64,000 nt of DNA from Thermothielavioides terrestris NRRL 8126 (Eukaryota > Ascomycota > Sordariomycetes > Sordariales > Chaetomiaceae). The translations under genes and the position numbers were made by a program. The notes under the pieces were generated by a model. The model was given only the letters and a program-made list of their open reading frames with translations, had not been told where the DNA came from and did not search any database. Where the stretch lies: NCBI RefSeq assembly GCF_000226115.1, contig NC_016457.1:2108001-2172000 (forward strand), read 5' to 3'. Below are positions 45,450-58,249 of the stretch, in pieces; the stretch's first letter is position 1; every line of letters begins with the position of its first letter.

Positions 45450-46600
45450 GCTAAATAGCGCTAGGTATCGTATTTCTATAGCCGAAGAGACGCCCTAAGG
45501 TAGTAGTAAAAGAAGACTATATTCTAGTACCTCCTTTGGAAGACGCTATAAAAGACGAAAGGGCAAGGCCAATGTAACAAGGCATTATAGAATATAGAGC
45601 TATATCGCTATACTCTCTACTAAGTTCTATATAAGGATAATATCGTTAATATCGACATTCGCTATAGCTATAACTACTTAATAGAAGCCATTAAGATAGT
45701 TAAACGCCTATATACTATTCTAGAGTATATCGCCTACCTCCTCTTCTCTAGATATAGCGACAGTGTAATAGAACACTAGCTATATAGCTATACTAAAACC
45801 CCTAAGGCTAGGGTACGCCTTTACTTTATAGGCGGCTAGTATATTACAATAAGGGAGATTGCTAATCTTCGTAGGTCTCTTAAGCTTAGTAAACGTAACG
45901 ATCGAAAGGTATAGTCCTACAAAGTTCTTAAGGAGCTAGAATTTATAGAAGCTATTACTTAGCTACTATCCTATACTAATCGGTATAAGTATAAAGCGTT
46001 GACTATCCCTAGCGAGAACTCCTCTACGTTAGTCTTTGTATATAAAGAGCTATTAGATATACTTAAGAAGTATAGTCAACTGTCGATTATAGATACTATT
46101 TATAAGACTGCCTATAGTGGTTAATATCTATTTACAATTATAGTTTAGAACTTCAATAGCTACTAGCTCCCTTCTACTTACTTCTTTATAGAGAGGTAGA
46201 CTACTAATAGCATTGTAGTATACCTAGGCGTACTGCTAGAGTAGTATAGGGGAGTAGCTAATAGGGGCTAGCTTCTAAAATATATAATTACCAACGACTC
46301 TATAGCCGAACAACTTGCTGTCTAGGAGGCATTTGGCTACGATAAGTATAGCCTCCTATATATATAATATCTCCTTTATATAAAGCATTGCTAAGAGACT
46401 TTAAAGCGCTAGATTAGTATTAACAAAGAGTACCTTAGCTATATAGCGGCTACTCTTCTAAGCTATCGTTTAGAAAAAGGCTATATAGAGTCTATTAAAG
46501 CTGCTATTGCTTACGCTAGTACCGATAGGCTTAAACAGTATTTAAAGAACAACTAGCTAAACAATACTCGACTATAGGCGTATTGGGTACGTGTTATACG
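45450..46600 (+). pseudogene. MULE-type transposase relic
   Basis: A plus-strand frame with many TAG and TAA codons still shows the DDE features of Mutator-like transposases: an IIDTIYKT box with the first Asp near 46,092, then IITNDSIAEQLAV with the second acidic position (Asp changed to Asn in TND), followed by IKHC and ETLKR. Stops fall at former Gln or Trp codons, for example after IKHC. The relic ends near 46,600, where an LTR-like sequence begins, so it may be interrupted by the gypsy element that follows. Boundaries are approximate. Confidence 0.55.
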
Positions 46601-46629
46601 CAACTGTGGCAAGGGCACCTATAACCGTA

Positions 46630-46842
46630 CTACGGTCAGGGGTAACGAGCGTTCCCTTAAAAAGGGAACCTTACCCGGAACCCCTTTGTAAGAAGACAGA
46701 CTACATTAATATACTTTTATAATATATACTAGTGTTTAGGAGTGCCGCTTTATTAGCTGACGAGACTAAGAGGCATTGATCTTTCTTACCTTTATACGTT
46801 TATCGCTAGATAGTTACTAAGCACTATCTACGTATAACAAGT
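46630..46842 (+). repeat. possible solo/5' LTR with primer-binding-like flank
   Basis: Begins near TACTACGGTCAGGGGTAACG and ends in TATAACA, followed by AGTGGTGCC, an LTR-like end plus primer-binding-like start just before the gypsy relic. It holds an inverted repeat GTTCCCTT/AAGGGAAC. No second matching LTR was located in the window, so this is tentative. The 46,570-46,690 part is less RIP-damaged than its flanks. Confidence 0.4.
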
Positions 46843-49620
46843 GGTGCCTACTAACGATTCGAATCTGTTTACTTCCTATTAAAGGGAGCTAAGTTCGGAT
46901 TAGGAGATATTATAAGTTATATTTAGTAAGTTGTATAGAGTAACGTCTAAGGCAGATAATACTCCTTTTTAAAGGAGTAAGCTTTAGGAAACGTATTATA
47001 TAACGAACTAGTTCGCTTCGCTAATACCGTCAACTTGACCTTAAGTACCCTTAAGGTATTAGGAACTAGACGAAGTTAAGCCCTATAAATATAAACGTTT
47101 ATAAGGATATATAGTAGACTCTTAAGTTTATTAAAGACTTTAGGGTTACCTACAACGTTTAGTAGGTTACTAGTATTAGCTGATAGAAACTTAAGTACCT
47201 AGAAGCTATAATATCTTTTAAGATAGTACTAGAAGAAGACGACTATATATAGCGATATACTTAAGAACTATATATCTCGAAGTATCCTCCCTCTTAGATA
47301 CTTAATAACTATATTCTATATACCTATCTTATATCTATTAGGTATAAAGTCTAAGTAGCCGTTAGTAAGAACCTTATTTTAGACCTTAGGATCGAAGACG
47401 CTACCTCGGAGACTAAGGACTTGATCTAAGAAACACTAGAGACCTTAGTACTAGAGAGTTGGGGACTATTAGAGACCTTAAAGCCTTAGGAGACTAGCGA
47501 TTAGTAACTAGGACTAGCTATATCGCTAGAAACATTAGTAAAAACTAGATATAATTCGATTAAGAACTAGCTAGTAACTCTACTAAGCCTAACCTTCTAA
47601 AAGCAACTAGAGCCCTAAGATATATTAACTATTCTTTAATAGGGATACGAAACCTATATCGTTAATAGCTATAATCTTAGTAGACGCTACTAAGGACTAC
47701 TAAGAGGATCGTAGGATTTACCGCCTTAGAACCGACAACCTAAAAAGGAAGATCTATTATCTCTAATAGTTTAGCTAATTAGCGTTTTTAACTAAGTTCT
47801 CTAACTACTACTATAGACGCTTAGCCAACTATCCTAGTACCTATCTAAGCTTTCTAGACTAGGTATAATTATCTAGAACCCTAGAATAAAATATATAGAT
47901 AGTTTAGTCGATTCTAGTGTCTCTTTACTATTTTAAGAGATGTTGAGCCTACTATATAGATAAGTAGCTAGACCCTTTGGACAAGGAGCTAGACCCTCTA
48001 GATAAGTAGCTAGAGCTATAGATATCTAGGCCGCTTTCGCTATATAGGACTTTCTCATCTAGATAGCTAGAATAATAGAGAACTTAAACGTTATAATCGA
48101 AAGAGTGAATAGGGCTATAAGTATAGAAGACCGTTAGCCTAAACCCAAGGATAGAAGTACTACGTCTTTGTAGCTATCTATATCTACATTGAAATAGAAG
48201 ATTTAAGACACTAGTCTCTTCTAGCTAGATATAGAGAACAAGTCTAAGGAACCCTAGGACCTATAGTATAACAAATAGTAGCTATACTATAGGGATATCA
48301 ACCTTTAGGTTAAGTAGGTAGATTAAGTTATTAGATACTACCTAATAAGAGAAGAGACTCTATATATAGAAATATAGACTCTACTTCGAGGCTTAGCATT
48401 ATAATAGTATAAACAGTAGCTCTCTACTATAGAAAAGGCAGTACTGACTATATCTATAAAAGTATAGACTAAACGTTTAAAAAAGGAGTTTAGTATTAAA
48501 AGATATAAAGTAGAGAAATAGTTAAACGAAAACCAATATACTATAAGGGACAACTATAAAAATAAACTAGTTTAGAAATTCGCTATAGAATACTTTAAAT
48601 ATATATATATTTAAAGAGATACTATTAAAGAGCAACGTCTAATACATTTATATAATTGTCTTTATCTAGAACTTCGCTAATTATACTCTAAACTAGATAT
48701 AACTATAGAGATAGGTATATTCTTTAGTATCTTCGATACTAAAGTATATATCGTTAGAGACAAGTTCTACTAGGACGCTGCCAAGGGCTATATTATTAGC
48801 TATAGTCCTATTGCTAACAACGTAGATATAGAGTACAATGACGAAGGATAAGGAGACGACTAGGAGGATAGTAGAGCCTTTTAGATAGAAAGAGGTAAAA
48901 GAGGATATTATAATCCTTAGAGAAGAGATAGGGACAAACCCTAGCAACTTAGAAATAATTAGCGTAGAGATAGTAACTAAGTATAATTATTTGATAACTA
49001 AAACTTCTATAGTACAACTAGATATAGAAGAGGATATTAACTGTTCAACGATTGTAGAGGAGAACTTAGACTATTCAATAGCTAGAGAAGAGGTGACAAC
49101 GGTAATTAAGGAAGACTACCTTGACTTCAACGACTCTAATAGATTTGGATATATATATATAAGAAGTAGTTCGAAGATAGTACCTTCTTATACTATAGTA
49201 AGATTATAGTAATAGAAGACGATAAAGACACTAACCTTTATTGTAAAATACTAGAGAAGACTAGGTATATTCTTATTAACAAATACGATACTAAAGCTAA
49301 GGATGAGGAATTAGAAGACAAGGAAGCTAATAGTTTTTACTACTTATATTATACCTTTCGCTAGCCTAGACTAAGTTGGAATAAACTGCTATAATAGCTC
49401 TTATAGATTTAGTAATATATCGCCTATACTAGAGTCTTTGTAATACGTTATAAGCTTTTCGAGTATATAGCCAACAATAGCGATAAAGACAAGTGTAGAC
49501 CTATATAACCTTAAATAGACCACTAGTATAACCTTAGTAACAACGAGGATAAGCTTAATAGTAAAGATATAAACTTTACGTTGATCAAAGGACAGATTAT
49601 AGAAGTATAGCTATATATAC
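46843..49620 (+). pseudogene. probable gag/leader region of plus-strand gypsy relic
   Basis: About 2.8 kb between the LTR-like repeat and the protease-to-pol relic, where gag should lie. Only a 72-residue open frame (48,991-49,209) survives; the rest is chopped by TAA and TAG. No zinc-knuckle motif could be assured. Assigned by position only. Confidence 0.4.
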
Positions 49621-49639
49621 CGCTATTAAAGGCGTTGGA

Positions 49640-52600
49640 CAAGTAAGCTATATACCTTATAATCAATATTAGTATAAACCTAGGCGAGCTAGGCACTAAG
49701 GTTTACTTTGATATAGGTAGCAATACCAACCTCGTCGATAAGGAGTTTATCTCTAAGTGAGCTAAGAACTTGCGTTAGATTGATATAAAGTTGTACCTTA
49801 TTAAAGGTATTAGAGCCTATACTGAAGTTAAGAAGTAAGTCGAGTTTGACTTTTATATCTAAGGAATCGTCTATAGTACTAATGTAGATAGTTACTTCAC
49901 TATAATAGCTAACGTCATTGAAGGTTTAGGAGTAAAACTATTGATTAGAACTAACTTTATACTCTATAATAGAGTAAAGATTGACCTTAATACGTCTATT
50001 TGTTACTTCTAATCTATTTACAATATAAAGGTGAGAGTATATATAGAATAGAAAAGAATAATCTAGAAAGTGAAAGCTGTAAATACTATAACGGTCGTAC
50101 CTATAACGGAATACTTAATTAAGACTATATTTAAGCCTATAGATACTGATAACGACAATCTAGGTAGCTAAAAACGTAAGCTCTACTTCGCGTTATACGT
50201 TGAAGGTATACTAGACGCTATTATAGATATAAAGAGCGTATACTAGGCTATTGTAAAGAACAATATTACTTGCCTAATTACCATTGTTGAAGGACAGTAT
50301 ATTAGACACCTTTTTTAGTATAGCCTAGAGAAGGACATCTAGACAATGGTATAGAATCTTACATAGTAGACCTAGAATAACATTGTAGACAACAAATATA
50401 TATAAATAACAACAACTATATAATAGGAGCCTAGTAGTAAAGAACCGATGATAGAGATACTAATAGAGGATAAGTATAAGCTATCTACTAAGTAGGAGTT
50501 CTATATACTATCCTATAGCATTAAGAAACTAGACGACATCCTATATATCAAGTTAGTAGTAGGGGTAAGCGTCTATAGTAGGGATAAACGGTATATAGAA
50601 AAGATAAAGGCATTGCTAGACAAGTATAACGTCTTCTATAACTATAGTATTGTTTCTATACTAGAGGATTAGAAGATAAGAATTCTATTTATCGACAGAT
50701 AGTAGAATTAGCTTAAGCTTATTTAGGTTTACCCACTAAGCACTAAAGACTAAGCGATTGTCGACGAAGAATATAATAAACTATATATATAAGGAAAGAT
50801 AGACTTCATAGACTAGCCAACCCCTATTACTTGCCTAGTCTTCGTAGTCTACTATATAGTTATTAGAAAAACAAAAGGCAGAGTCGTAGTAGACCTCTAG
50901 CCCCTAAATACGTTAGTGGTACTAGATATATACCTATTACTTAACTAAGACGATATTATAAATATAATAATAGGCAATATAATCTTTATAGTATTCAACG
51001 TCTCTAGATTCTTCTTCTAGCTTCTAGTTGTAGAAGAATACTATAACTGTATAGTAGTCATTAGTCCTAGAGGTTTAGAACGTTTAAACGTTGTATTAAT
51101 AAGATTTAAAAACTTATTAGCTTTCGTATAGCGCTTTATAGACTACTTGTTCTATAAGTATAAGCACTTTGTATACGCCTATATCGATAATATTATTATC
51201 GCTAGCAGGAATATAGAGGAGTACCTTAAGTATATCGAGATAGTTCTTAATATTTTCAACAAGGTATACGTTTATATTTCAGTAGAAAAATCCTTTATAG
51301 CCTACCCGTTAATAAGACTTCTTAGCTATATAGTCAATAGCGAAGGAGTAGCTAAGATAGACGATAGGATTACTATATTTAAGAAACTTAAGTTCCCTAA
51401 TATCCTCAAGACCTTAGAATAGTACCTTAGTATAGCCGGATAGCTATATAAGGGTATTCTATAGTATATAGCGAAAGTATAGCCTCTATAGGACTATAAA
51501 ACTAAGCTCCTTGCCTAAGGGAGAGTAAGCGAAGACCTTCCTATCGCTAAGTTAAAGAACGTTAGGAAAGTATTTACTTTAAACGCTAAATTCGAGTCTA
51601 CGTTAGTAGAACTAAAGTCCTTTAGATTACTATAGGAATATCTATATAAGTAGTATTTCCTATATTATTACCGCCCTAATAAACTGCTATTTATTAAGCT
51701 CGATATAAACGGCAAAGGATATAGAGCAATCGTCTTTCAACTCTATAGCGAATAGGACGATACTAGTATCCTTAGCTAAGATATTCTAAGTAGCGAGATC
51801 TAGCCTATTATATTCTTATCTCGCCTAACTTTCAATATAGAAAGGAAGTATAGGAGTACCGAAATAGAAGTCGCCACTATTGTATAGGTAGTTAAGAAGC
51901 TCTAAAAGATAGTATAGTTAAACTAATACCCTATAAACATCCTAATAGACTATATAGCAACTAGAGGTATTGTAAAGTATATGTCTCTCGCTACTATAGA
52001 CCTTATAAAGGCTAATTTAAAGCTCGCTAACGCTATAAACTAGCTATCCTAGTTCGACCTTAACATTTTCTATATACTAGGAAAGCTCAACGTTATATTA
52101 GACGCCCTATTACGCTTACCGACCTTCGAGGAGGACGCCTCTAATGAAACCTAAGACGCTACTAATAAATTAGAGGACATTTAGTCTACTACTTAGATCG
52201 ATATCGAGGAATACTATATTATAGACACTAGTACCTTCGAACTAGTTATTAATAACGAGTTTAAAGCTAAGCTAACTATAGTTTACTTTAACGACCGCTA
52301 GTACAATAAGATTATTAGAAGTCTCTATAATATAGAAGAATAAGCTAAGAAGATCGCTAAGTAGAAAGAACGTAAAGAGTAAGAAGGAGAGCTATAAAGA
52401 AAGTAGTACCGAAAGCTATAGCTTAGACCCTACGAACTAAAGGACGGTCTCCTCTACTATATCGACTATAAAGGAGCAAAGAAGCTTTATATCTCTAATA
52501 GCTATATTAAAGACATTCTTATCGTTATATACGACAATATTTACCACTTTAGTATAGACAATATAATAGCGAATCTCTTAGTATTTGTATTTAACCGAAA

Positions 52601-53065
52601 GCGTTAGATAGTATATAAATACGTTTAGCACTACCCTATATATAGAGAGAACTAGACCTTAAGAGAACTAAAGCTTAGAGACCTTTAGCTAATTTGGATA
52701 TTGCTATAGCCTTTCTATACTATTATTATAGATTTTATTGTTAGTTTGTCTACTATACTCTCTAAAGGGACATTATAGTCAATGAAGAAGTACCTAATCT
52801 TCAACGCTATATATACTATTATTTGCAAGTTTAGTAAGAAAAAGCTTTTTATAGCTAAAAACAATAAAATGTTAATAGAGGAATAGGTAGTTATAATCCT
52901 TAGAGTATTAACGTATATAGATTAGGGACTCTTAGTATAAATCATTAGCGACTAAGATACTAAGTTTACCTTTGACCTATAGAAAGAAATCTTTTATATT
53001 TTAGGCATTAGCCTCCTTTTTTCGATAGCTTATTACCCCTAGATAGACAGTTAATTAGAGAGGAC
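49640..53065 (+). pseudogene. Ty3/gypsy pol relic (protease, RT, RNase H, truncated integrase)
   Basis: In order: a protease-like segment near 49,650-49,950; reverse transcriptase at about 50,820-51,430 with RVVVDLQPLN-type start, FNVSRFFFQ at motif A (Asn at 50,997-50,999 where Asp is catalytic) and YIDN at 51,180-51,191 where YIDD is expected; RNase H with KLDINGKG-like and ERKYRSTEIE at about 51,660-51,900; integrase at about 52,440-53,065 with a zinc-binding-like N-terminus and ISDxDTKF. It stops abruptly after the segment before the final catalytic Glu. Many Gln and Trp codons are stops. The only sizable surviving open frame is 51,147-51,422. Confidence 0.75.
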
Positions 53066-53130
53066 GAACTAGTGAAATAGTGCAAAACCTCTATACTAAC
53101 CTACTCCACCACACCTAGGACTAGGCGCGT
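53066..53130. other. breakpoint, less-mutated junction
   Basis: Just after integrase the sequence changes to GTGAAATAGTGCAAAACC and CTACTCCACCACACC, where CpA and TpG survive. It probably marks the end of another element inserted into, or joined to, the gypsy relic. Confidence 0.4.
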
Positions 53131-54849
53131 AAGATAGCTCCTAAAGGAATATAGTGTCCCTCTAGACAGACGAAGATAGTACATATCAAGTAGTAGGAAG
53201 GATGTCTTCTAAAAGGAAGACACGTAGCTTAGATATATCTAGTAGGATATAGTAGGAAGATAAAAGACAATAAGACTATAGTTAGAGTTTAATAGCTCGA
53301 ATGTCTATCGTCTAGATAGAGGTAGAACAATAAGAGGAGAGGCTTAATAGCCTTCCTAGAAGAAGGAGAACTACTAACGTAGTGCCAACGAATGTATATT
53401 GACAACTATTTAATATCTTACTTAATAACGAAGAAGATAGGCTTAGCCCACTTAAATATATATAATTAGAGGGCTAGACCCCCTAGCAACGAATACAACG
53501 TACTAAAACGATTAGAAAAACTAGGTCCCTATATCTAGGTAGTCTATTACTCTAATTTATACTTCCCTTTCGAGCTTGCTATACACTTCTATAGGCAAGC
53601 TTACATCTTAAAAGCTCCCTAGTATATGCTTCTCATTGTCGCTATTCCTTAAGCTGCTCTCTATATATAGCTTACTCAGCTTGCGAAGGCCTAGTTGGCT
53701 ATAGTAGCTGATTACACTGTCTTTCGTACTCCTCTACTTCCTTAATATATATGTCCTATCCTTGCTACTATACTAGATACTTATACTTATAGGCGAAAGC
53801 GTAGTCGTATAGGTTATACAATAGTAGACGAAGTAGCTGCTTAGGCTTAGTAGGCTCCTTATAAAGGTGCTTACTACAGTGCTATACCGAGGGTAACGTA
53901 TAGCTAGATAATATAGGTGATCCTTATACCTATAAATGCTTCTGTACTAGCGAGTAAAGCATCTTAAGATAGTTTAGCCTCTTTATAAATATATAGATAA
54001 GCGTCTCCTCTTCCTAAAGATAGAGATCAAGTACTATTATCCTAAGTGCCGCCTATACTAGGGCCCTAAGCTTTTTAACCTACGTACTACTAAGGAGATG
54101 CTCCTAATTGAACTTGTTTATAGGGGTGTCGACGAGCCTTTGAGTTGTAGTTGCCTATATTATAGCGATCTCTATAATCTTAGCTTTAACGTTCGCCTAG
54201 GTCGATATATTATTAAGATCCTCCGCTAGTATAGCCGATAGTCCTAAAGTAGTATTCTAGTCCTTTATTTAAAGTAGTAGAACAGCCTTAGATACTAAAA
54301 ACGTAGCTTGCAACTATTGTCTAAGGTCACCTATAGGGTTTTATAAAGATAGCTCGCTACTTAGCTATCTATCTAGTGGAAGCTCTACGATCCTATAGTA
54401 GTATACCTAGTATACTACCTCTTACTTTGATTAGAGTACGAGGATTAGCTATATAATAGTAATTAGTCCCTTTTTACTCTAGTTAGAGATCTAGGCTTAC
54501 TTAAATGCTATTGAGTATATAGCTAAGATCCTAAGCTCTATATCGCTAAAGTAGCTATAGATATATATAGGTAGGTCGTCGAGCCTAGAAATATCTAGCT
54601 TATTAGGCGTAAATATGTCGTTGCCTTAGAGGACTTTAATTACTTCGTCTTTATTGTACTCTAAAAGCGTAGGCTATATAGGTTCTTAGGTTAGAGACAA
54701 TAGGTCTAGAGGGAGCTTATATATCTTGCCTTTGTTCTATTATAGCGAAGGGATCCTTTTAGTATAGAGTAGGTAATCCTTAAAGGTACTAAGAGTATTC
54801 CTATAAGCTTCTAACTACAAGTATAATATATACTACTATATAACTTTCT

Positions 54850-55480
54850 TATTGTCTCTCTAATATAGTTGGAGCTAGGGCATCTTAAATTATATTAATC
54901 CGTCTAGAAGGTAGGGCTAGAGCTCTTAAAGAAAAGCCTATATAAACTCTAGGGAGAACTATCTATATTTCCAACCTATACCTTGCTAAGGATAGTAGAC
55001 AATTACCTCCTTATATAGCTACAACTAAGGGAACCTATAGATAGATTAGAAGGCGATCTAGACCTCTAATAAAATGTCGGTATACGTCTCTATACTCTTA
55101 AGTATAGAGTCGAAGTAGTAAAGCTAGCCTACAACTTAGTCAAAGATCGTAATAGCCTAATGCCTTCTATCGACGAAGCAAAGAAAGACCTAGAAATGGC
55201 AATGGTTAGTAATAACCTTCTAGTTAGACTAGTAGAACTCCTTTAGTGTAGGACTAGTATCTAAGACGGGCTATAGATAGAACTAGAGATAGTTCTTATA
55301 AAGACGAAAGAAAAACTATATAACGTCTAGGATTATCTAGCCCTCTAACTATTCTTTAGCAAATAGTATACCTTCTATATCGAAGAGTAAAATACTTATA
55401 TCTATAAAGCTAATTTCAAAAAACTGATCTATTGTATATCTTCCTTTTAGCTAGCCTAGAAATAGGTAGTTTATAATCTT
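54850..55480 (-). pseudogene. Ulp1-like (C48) cysteine peptidase relic in a transposon
   Basis: Ulp1-type peptidases remove SUMO; relatives are carried by several groups of DNA transposons. On the minus strand the classic catalytic order is present: RRH followed by a stop at the Trp position (His codon 55,160-55,162) in a HW-ITIFD context, then YYFDS (Asp codon 55,109-55,111), then an oxyanion/nucleophile region GIGWK-Y-R-F with Tyr (54,965-54,967) where Cys should be. TGT or TGC to TAT or TAC is the G-to-A change that RIP makes at TpG. Sequence up- and downstream to about 53.2 and 55.8 kb is the same relic but unassigned. Confidence 0.55.
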
Positions 55481-55859
55481 AAGGTTCGTACTAAGCCGAG
55501 GGCTCTAAATCTAGTTGGGCTACTAGTTGATTATATCTTATAGGTACTTCTTTAGGGTTTATAGAAATAGAAAAAGCTTAGGACTAGTCTCTCTAGGGTA
55601 ACTTAGTATCTTTAAGTCTAGCTCTTGCTTTATAAGGGAAGTGTAATACCTTGCTTAATCGCTATCTCTAGTAGGCCTCTATAAACTTAGCAATATATAA
55701 AACTTAAGCTCTCTAAGCAGCTACTTCTATCCTAGGACAGCAGTTATATTAGCCTAAGATTATATAGGCCCTACGAAATTAGGAATCCTATAACGACCTA
55801 TAGTAATACTTGCGATAGTATATAAAATTTTAGCTTAATAGAAAAGTCGCTCTCTAGGT

Positions 55860-56230
55860 AGAAAGATCTAGACTAATTAAAGCGATTGTAAGAAAATCTA
55901 AGGTGCGGTAGGTAAGGCGAAAGAAATGGTTGACTATAAGAGAGCTAGTAGGAGGATCGAGAAAAAGGGGGTAGATAAGCCTTTAAAGGCAAGAGGGCTA
56001 TTTAGCTCTTTCCTAATCTAGGCGAAAGAAAATAGATAAGGCCTATAGCGCCCACTGATTGGCTAGAGATAGGCTAGAAAAGAGCGTCCACCTCCTAAAT
56101 TCTTAAGGCCTTCCTCTCCTCTTTACTATCTTAGAACCATTTCCTTCCTCTAACCTTCTCGCTACTTTATTCTAGTACCCTCGTCTCTCTAGGCAAATTA
56201 GGTTCTTAGTGGTTAGGTCTTCTACTTCCC
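55860..56230. promoter_or_regulatory. possible divergent promoter inside the relic element
   Basis: Between the minus-strand Ulp1-like relic and the plus-strand unknown relic. It has more CpA and CpG than the flanks and includes GCCCACTGATTGGCT, an inverted CCAAT-box-like sequence. Interpretation as an element-internal promoter is inference. Confidence 0.3.
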
Positions 56231-58240
56231 TTTCGAATTCGTATATAGCTCCTATATATAAATTTATAACCTAAAAACTAAGATATCGAACAACTAGTGT
56301 ACCTACGACGTCTTATAGGAAATCACTAATAAAGTAGACGACTAAAGGCTATTATTATATAAGATTATAAACCGTTAGATTAATCTTTCGCTAGTACTAA
56401 AAACGAATATTTTTATAGCCTAGAAGTATATCTAGGTAGTCTAAAGTAAAATAAAAGATCCGCTAATGCTAAAAGATAAACGCTATATTGACGAGTATAC
56501 TATAATCTTAGTCGAATACAAAGCTATCTATAGTATAATTAAGATCTTTCGACTAAACATTAGGCTACTATATATCCAATAGGTCCTACTAAGCAATTAG
56601 TAAGATTAGCGTAGGATATAGCGATCGGTTTATATCAACGATAAGCTAGTTAATATAATTGAATAGTATTATAATACCTTAGTCCTTTGTCCAATATATA
56701 TAGAGCATTACAATAGTAGACCGTTTAGGCATTGGATATACTATCTCGCTATACGCCTAAACTAAGCTTTAGCTCTCTTAATCTAGGTATAGGGTCGTAA
56801 ATAAGTGCTACACTTCCCTTTTATATTTACCCTCTAGGCAGAGGAAGACTAATACTCCTATAGCAACAAAGTTCCTTGCTAAAGCTATAAACTATTGTAC
56901 TAGCGTTCAACAACTCCTTTTAACGAAGATAGGGATATCTATATAACTTAGCTCTTTAATAGCTACGCTTCTCTTACTCCTCTTTTTACTAATAAGTATA
57001 TTAACTATATTTAGTTAGAGAAGGAATATACCTAGACTTATATCTATAGGAATAATTAGAAGTACCTAGCTTAGGGCTTGATTTTGTAGGGCTATCTCCT
57101 ATACGATCTAAGGAATAATCCTAGGCTAAAGCTATATCTAGAAGAAGTGGGCTAAGAGTGGTTTACCTCGCTAGAAGATACTATTAAAGAGCAAATAGCG
57201 TAGTACTAGGTCAACTATAAGAATTTATACTACTAAGAAATAGAGACAATAGATAGGGATAGGCAAGGGTAGAATATAGTCTAGGAGCCTAGCCTATAGA
57301 TAGTAGATTAAGAGACTATATACCCTAATCGTAGATTTTTCTTAGCCTTGACTTTAGCTCTAAGAAACTTAGTCCTATACAATAGAAACTATTTGTCTAG
57401 AGGGCAAAAGTGAAAAGAAAAAGGTATAAATGACTATAAGGCCTTTAAAAGTAAGATTACCCCCTAGGAGGAAAACTTAGGTACTAATAAAAAAGAATAA
57501 GGTCCTAAGGGCTAAAAACAAGCGAAGGATAGTAGATAAACGAAGACTAAGTAAAATATAGCTAATAAAGACATTACTAGCGAATAGGAGGCTAATATAA
57601 CAATGGGTATTAGGAAGGAAATATAGCTAAACGCTAGTAAAACTATCGAAGATAGTAGCTTCTACGCCCTCCTCCCTTTCTAGAATGTACGTCCTTATAT
57701 ATCTAGAGGGCTAATGTTAAAACCTAGGTAGTTTTCTATAAGGGATTTCAACGATAAGCTCTTAACGAAGTCGCTCCTTCCTTGCCCCCTTTATAGTCGA
57801 GCGAGTCTAGCTAGCCTAAAGCGCTATAGTACGACTAGGGGTTTCCTTTTTAAGGACCTCCTCTTCAACTATAATTGTAGCGTCCTCTATACCGTCCTTT
57901 CTTAACGTCCTATTATTGCGATCGCTTATACTATAGACCTCGTTGTAACCTAGAACTACAACGCTATTATAGGGAAGCCTATTTAGATGATTAGTGTAGC
58001 TACCTAGGCTAGTAAAGATGTAGGTATAGTCTCCCTCTACCTAGTTAAGGCTAATACTATTGGCGACGCTATATTCCCCTTCGCTATCGTTAGTAGGCGT
58101 CGAGTAACGTATATTTATAGAATCTACACCCTTACTACGATTATTGTTACTATTAGCAGCTCCTAAGTGACTAGCATTTATAGAATCCTACTCCTTGTTG
58201 CTATAGCCTTTATCGCCAACCTTATTGCAATGTCTATCGT
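56230..58240 (+). pseudogene. unidentified relic ORF, divergent to the Ulp1-like relic
   Basis: A plus-strand frame can be followed through many stops, with continuous protein-like segments (for example FTSLEDTIKEQIAQ and YNAIIGKPIQMISVATQ at 57,160 and 57,960). I do not recognise a family. Its orientation opposite the Ulp1-like relic and the shared spacer suggest the two were parts of one DNA transposon. Confidence 0.35.
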
Positions 58241-58249
58241 TATAGCGCT

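Noticed and set aside
46843..46880. tRNA fragment after the LTR-like repeat (ACGATTCGAATCTG)
   Set aside because: Only a B-box-like string; it is more likely part of the element leader and no cloverleaf forms.
48338..48947. Two minus-strand open frames of 71 and 84 codons in the AT-rich block
   Set aside because: AT-rich, compositionally biased and without matching relic family on that strand; likely chance survivors.
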